Source of the DNA: Haloplanus sp. CK5-1
GTDB taxonomy: Archaea > Halobacteriota > Halobacteria > Halobacteriales > Haloferacaceae
Length of the DNA: 64,000 nt
Assembly: GCF_037201915.1 (NCBI RefSeq)
Contig: NZ_CP147505.1
Location: forward strand, 2,604,001-2,668,000
Reading direction: 5' to 3'
Positions 61,660 through 64,000 of the stretch are shown here, in pieces. The notes under the pieces were generated by a model, which saw only the letters and a program-made list of their open reading frames with translations, had not been told where the DNA came from and made no database searches. Within the stretch, counting starts at the first letter, position 1; each line of letters opens with the position of its first letter. Made by a program: the position numbers and the translations under genes.

Positions 61660-64000
61660 TCAGAAGTCGTCGAGGTCGAGCTGTTCGTCGGTACGCTCCT
61701 CGACGTAGTCGGCGATGTCCGCGTAGTCTTCGTCGTTCTCGATCTCTGCGAGTCGTCGCAGGGCTGCGATCGACTCGGTGTCGCTCCACTTTCCGAACTC
61801 CTGAGCGAGGCGGTCGGCCTCGTAGAGGTATCGGAGGTAGTGCGCCCGATCGATCGCCAGCGGGTCGCGTTTGCCCTCGATGGCTTCGGCTCGCTTCTCG
61901 GGAGAGAGCACGGCCAACTGATCCCCTTCTTGCTGGAGCAGGCGCTCCGTGACGAGTTCGGCGACATCCACGCCCCGCGTCCGGAGATCCTTGTTGAGCG
62001 AGTTGTAGGAGACGGTGTCGCCCCGACCGAGCACGTAGGTCAGGTAGACGGCGCTGAGGGCGTCCATTTCGTCGCTGAGGGTCTGGATACGCTCTTCCAT
62101 CAGCTGCTCGTCGACGATGTCGCGGATCGTCCCCACTGCGTCGTCGACCGACATCTCGCTCTCCTCGTGGGTGACGTTCGGGAAGTGACGGGAGTACACT
62201 TCGAGGCACTTGCCCATCGTCACGGCGAAGATGTCCCCTTGCGTGAGCCGCGAGCCGCTCTCTTCGAGGCGATTGATTTCCTCCTCGGCGCGGAAGTAGA
62301 TCTCGTCTTCCAGCGAGCGCCAACTGACCGTTTCGGGGTCTTCCGCTCGCTTCCGACACACCACAATCATGTCGTACTCGATGTTGGCCTTCTCATGAAT
62401 ATGGGTCGAGCCACGCATCTCCCCGCGGATGGGGTACAGGGAGGTGACGTAGAATCCTGCGTTGAGCACCGACTTGAGTACCGAACTCCAACCTTCCGTG
62501 TCCTTATGATGGAACGTGAAGGCCATGATTCCATCATCCTTCAGCTTGTCGTGGGACTCCGAGAAGACGTTCGTCAGGGTCTCGATGAAATGGCCCTCGT
62601 CTCGGAACGTCTCCACGTTGTCCTCTCCCTTACGATCGACGACCGCCTCGCTCGCCTTCGGTGTGAGTTCAGCGGTGAAGTGGTCGTACTCCTCTTCGAG
62701 CACCTGCTTGAGCCAGACGTAGTAGAAGTCCGCCACTTCCGCGTACATGACGTTGTCAAAGTACGGTGGGTCAGTGACAACGGCGTCCACGCTCTCGTCC
62801 TCGACCGGGAGGTACTCTGAGGTCCCACAGCGGAGGTGGATATTGTAGGTCGCGTCTTCTAGACCTTCGACGGGGTCGCCGATGCGGTCGGGGTCGTCAG
62901 TCACGAAGCCTTCTATCTTCCCGACGCCGTCGCGCTGTTTTGTCTCACCGTTTTCGACGTACTTCTCGTAGGGGTTCTGGCAGAATTCCTTGCCTGCTCT
63001 CATCTTGTCGAATTCACCGGAGAATGTTCCTCGCCCATACTCTGTCCCCCAGACGTTATTCTCAACGGGGGTGTGGCGAGCGGTAATCGTGTGCCGCTTA
63101 TAGATCCCAGTGAGCTTATTATATGGCTTATCGTACTCGCAGAACATATTATTGTACGCCAGAGAGCTTGAAAACGCCAATAAGAGGAGTTCCTTGATGT
63201 TTTGATCTTCTATATTGTCGATCTCGCTGAGAATTTTTGAGAGACCGAGTAGCTGTCGAGTGTTAAACATCTGATCGTACCGCTCGTAGCCGTGCTTCCG
63301 AGCGAAGTCAGACGTACCGACGTACCGCTCTGTTTCAGGGATTGGTAGCTCTGATCGCTTTTCTTCAAATTCCGACTCTGCTTCCGCAAACAGTTCTCGG
63401 TCGAACTCCGTCGCAGGTTTGTATCCCTTCTCGTCCGTCTCAGGACAGTAGTATTCGACGGCGTAGAGCGACTCCTCGGGCTTACCGAATCGCTCGACGC
63501 TCTCGATGATCGACATCTCGGGATGCTCGTCACAGTGCGGGCAGGTGTAGTTCTTCCGCGTGACGTGCCCCGCGTCTTTCGGGACGTACTCACAGGAACA
63601 CTCGGGGCAAGTCGTCTCACTACGATAATCGTCCGTCTCGAAGATGTGCCAGCAGTCGGGACAGATAACGTTGTAGTGGTCGTCCTTCGATGACCGAGCA
63701 TTCGAGAGCCGATAGTCCTTGAACAGGGGCACGTTCTCCCCACAGTTCCGACACGGCAACTCCTTCACCCAGAAGTAGTACATCGCGTCGGCGTGCTCGT
63801 CACAGTGCGGACACTCCGTTCGATAGTAGTCCTGAATCTCCTCGCCGACGCTCGCTTCGAGTTCCTCGAACGCGGCGTCGAGTTCGTCTAGTTCGACCGG
63901 CTCGACTTCCTTCTTGACGACGAACCACGCGACGGGGTTCAGTTCGCTCCCGATGGCGTTACACCCCAAGCGGAGCGACTCGACGATGCTCGTCCCGCCG
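61660..64000 (-). CDS. DUF1156-type adenine-specific DNA methyltransferase (N-terminus beyond window)
   Basis: At least 780 codons are visible and the frame stays open to base 64000: the last bases read GGTSIVESLRLG, which is the SAM-binding motif I, so the true start is outside. Motif IV DAVVTDPPYFDNVMYAEV assigns N6-adenine (or N4-cytosine) methylation. Between them four or five zinc-ribbon pairs occur (CPHCDEH, CRNCGEN, CPDCWH, CPECSCEY, CPHCDEH). DUF1156 methylases usually sit with DUF499 ATPase and helicase genes in large anti-phage clusters; those partners would be to the right of the window. Confidence 0.88.
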   Translation of the reverse strand, partial: GGTSIVESLRLGCNAIGSELNPVAWFVVKKEVEPVELDELDAAFEELEASVGEEIQDYYRTECPHCDEHADAMYYFWVKELPCRNCGENVPLFKDYRLSNARSSKDDHYNVICPDCWHIFETDDYRSETTCPECSCEYVPKDAGHVTRKNYTCPHCDEHPEMSIIESVERFGKPEESLYAVEYYCPETDEKGYKPATEFDRELFAEAESEFEEKRSELPIPETERYVGTSDFARKHGYERYDQMFNTRQLLGLSKILSEIDNIEDQNIKELLLLAFSSSLAYNNMFCEYDKPYNKLTGIYKRHTITARHTPVENNVWGTEYGRGTFSGEFDKMRAGKEFCQNPYEKYVENGETKQRDGVGKIEGFVTDDPDRIGDPVEGLEDATYNIHLRCGTSEYLPVEDESVDAVVTDPPYFDNVMYAEVADFYYVWLKQVLEEEYDHFTAELTPKASEAVVDRKGEDNVETFRDEGHFIETLTNVFSESHDKLKDDGIMAFTFHHKDTEGWSSVLKSVLNAGFYVTSLYPIRGEMRGSTHIHEKANIEYDMIVVCRKRAEDPETVSWRSLEDEIYFRAEEEINRLEESGSRLTQGDIFAVTMGKCLEVYSRHFPNVTHEESEMSVDDAVGTIRDIVDEQLMEERIQTLSDEMDALSAVYLTYVLGRGDTVSYNSLNKDLRTRGVDVAELVTERLLQQEGDQLAVLSPEKRAEAIEGKRDPLAIDRAHYLRYLYEADRLAQEFGKWSDTESIAALRRLAEIENDEDYADIADYVEERTDEQLDLDDF

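Noticed and set aside
1-64000. CRISPR array or cas genes accompanying the CARF protein
   Set aside because: No regularly spaced 25-40 bp direct repeats and no Cas10, Cas6, Cas1 or Cas2 motif were seen; the only Cas4-like cysteine pattern belongs to the AddB-type nucleases.

Overview
The window comes from a haloarchaeon (class Halobacteria). The evidence is GC-rich coding sequence, strongly acidic proteins, archaeal TATA-like elements about 25-30 nt upstream of nearly leaderless starts, haloarchaeal DUF families (DUF5798, DUF5789, DUF5658, DUF1508/HVO_2922 type), menaquinone genes and an archaeal-type class I aldolase. The species cannot be fixed from sequence alone; a member of the Haloferacales is my guess.

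Layout. (1) About 1-13.8 kb is an accessory island. A truncated minus-strand sacsin-like GHKL ATPase lies divergent from a tightly overlapping three-gene operon: an AddB-like inactivated helicase, a stand-alone PD-(D/E)XK/Fe-S nuclease, and an AddA-like UvrD helicase-nuclease. This operon converges on a translationally coupled CARF-domain plus PIN-like nuclease pair. Hypothetical genes, a broken ADP-ribosylglycohydrolase and a tRNA 3'-end fragment follow. The island ends at an intact tRNA-Arg(UCG) whose 3' end faces it. (2) About 14-54 kb is the conserved chromosome. It holds a RecA/KaiC-like ATPase, an ABC-2 export operon with an ABC-permease/PrsW fusion, a broken CinA/MoaB-like gene, a MelC1-like and tyrosinase pair, a class I aldolase/FBPase operon, glutamate dehydrogenase, pyrBI, a menaquinone cluster (menF-menD-menB-menA-menC) surrounding a phosphate transporter, argS beside tRNA-Arg(CCG), a hybrid sensor kinase, a penta-repeat DUF1508 membrane protein and a K+ channel operon. 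An IS6-type element with perfect 8-bp target duplication sits at 31.1-31.8 kb. (3) About 53.5-57.7 kb is a decaying zone: a DUF5684-like gene interrupted by an 86-bp MITE-like element, and a PAS/GAF sensor kinase interrupted by a 1.07-kb IS. (4) About 57.9-64 kb is a second mobile or defence region, with a tyrosine integrase, AT-richer genes and a truncated DUF1156-type adenine methyltransferase that has zinc fingers.

The most interesting candidate is the left-hand island. A large GHKL ATPase, an archaeal AddAB-like DNA-processing machine with two Fe-S nuclease modules, and a CARF/PIN pair sit together with no CRISPR array or Cas10 in view. I interpret this as a multi-part antiviral locus. 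The domain assignments come from visible motifs; the proposal that these genes form one system is inference.
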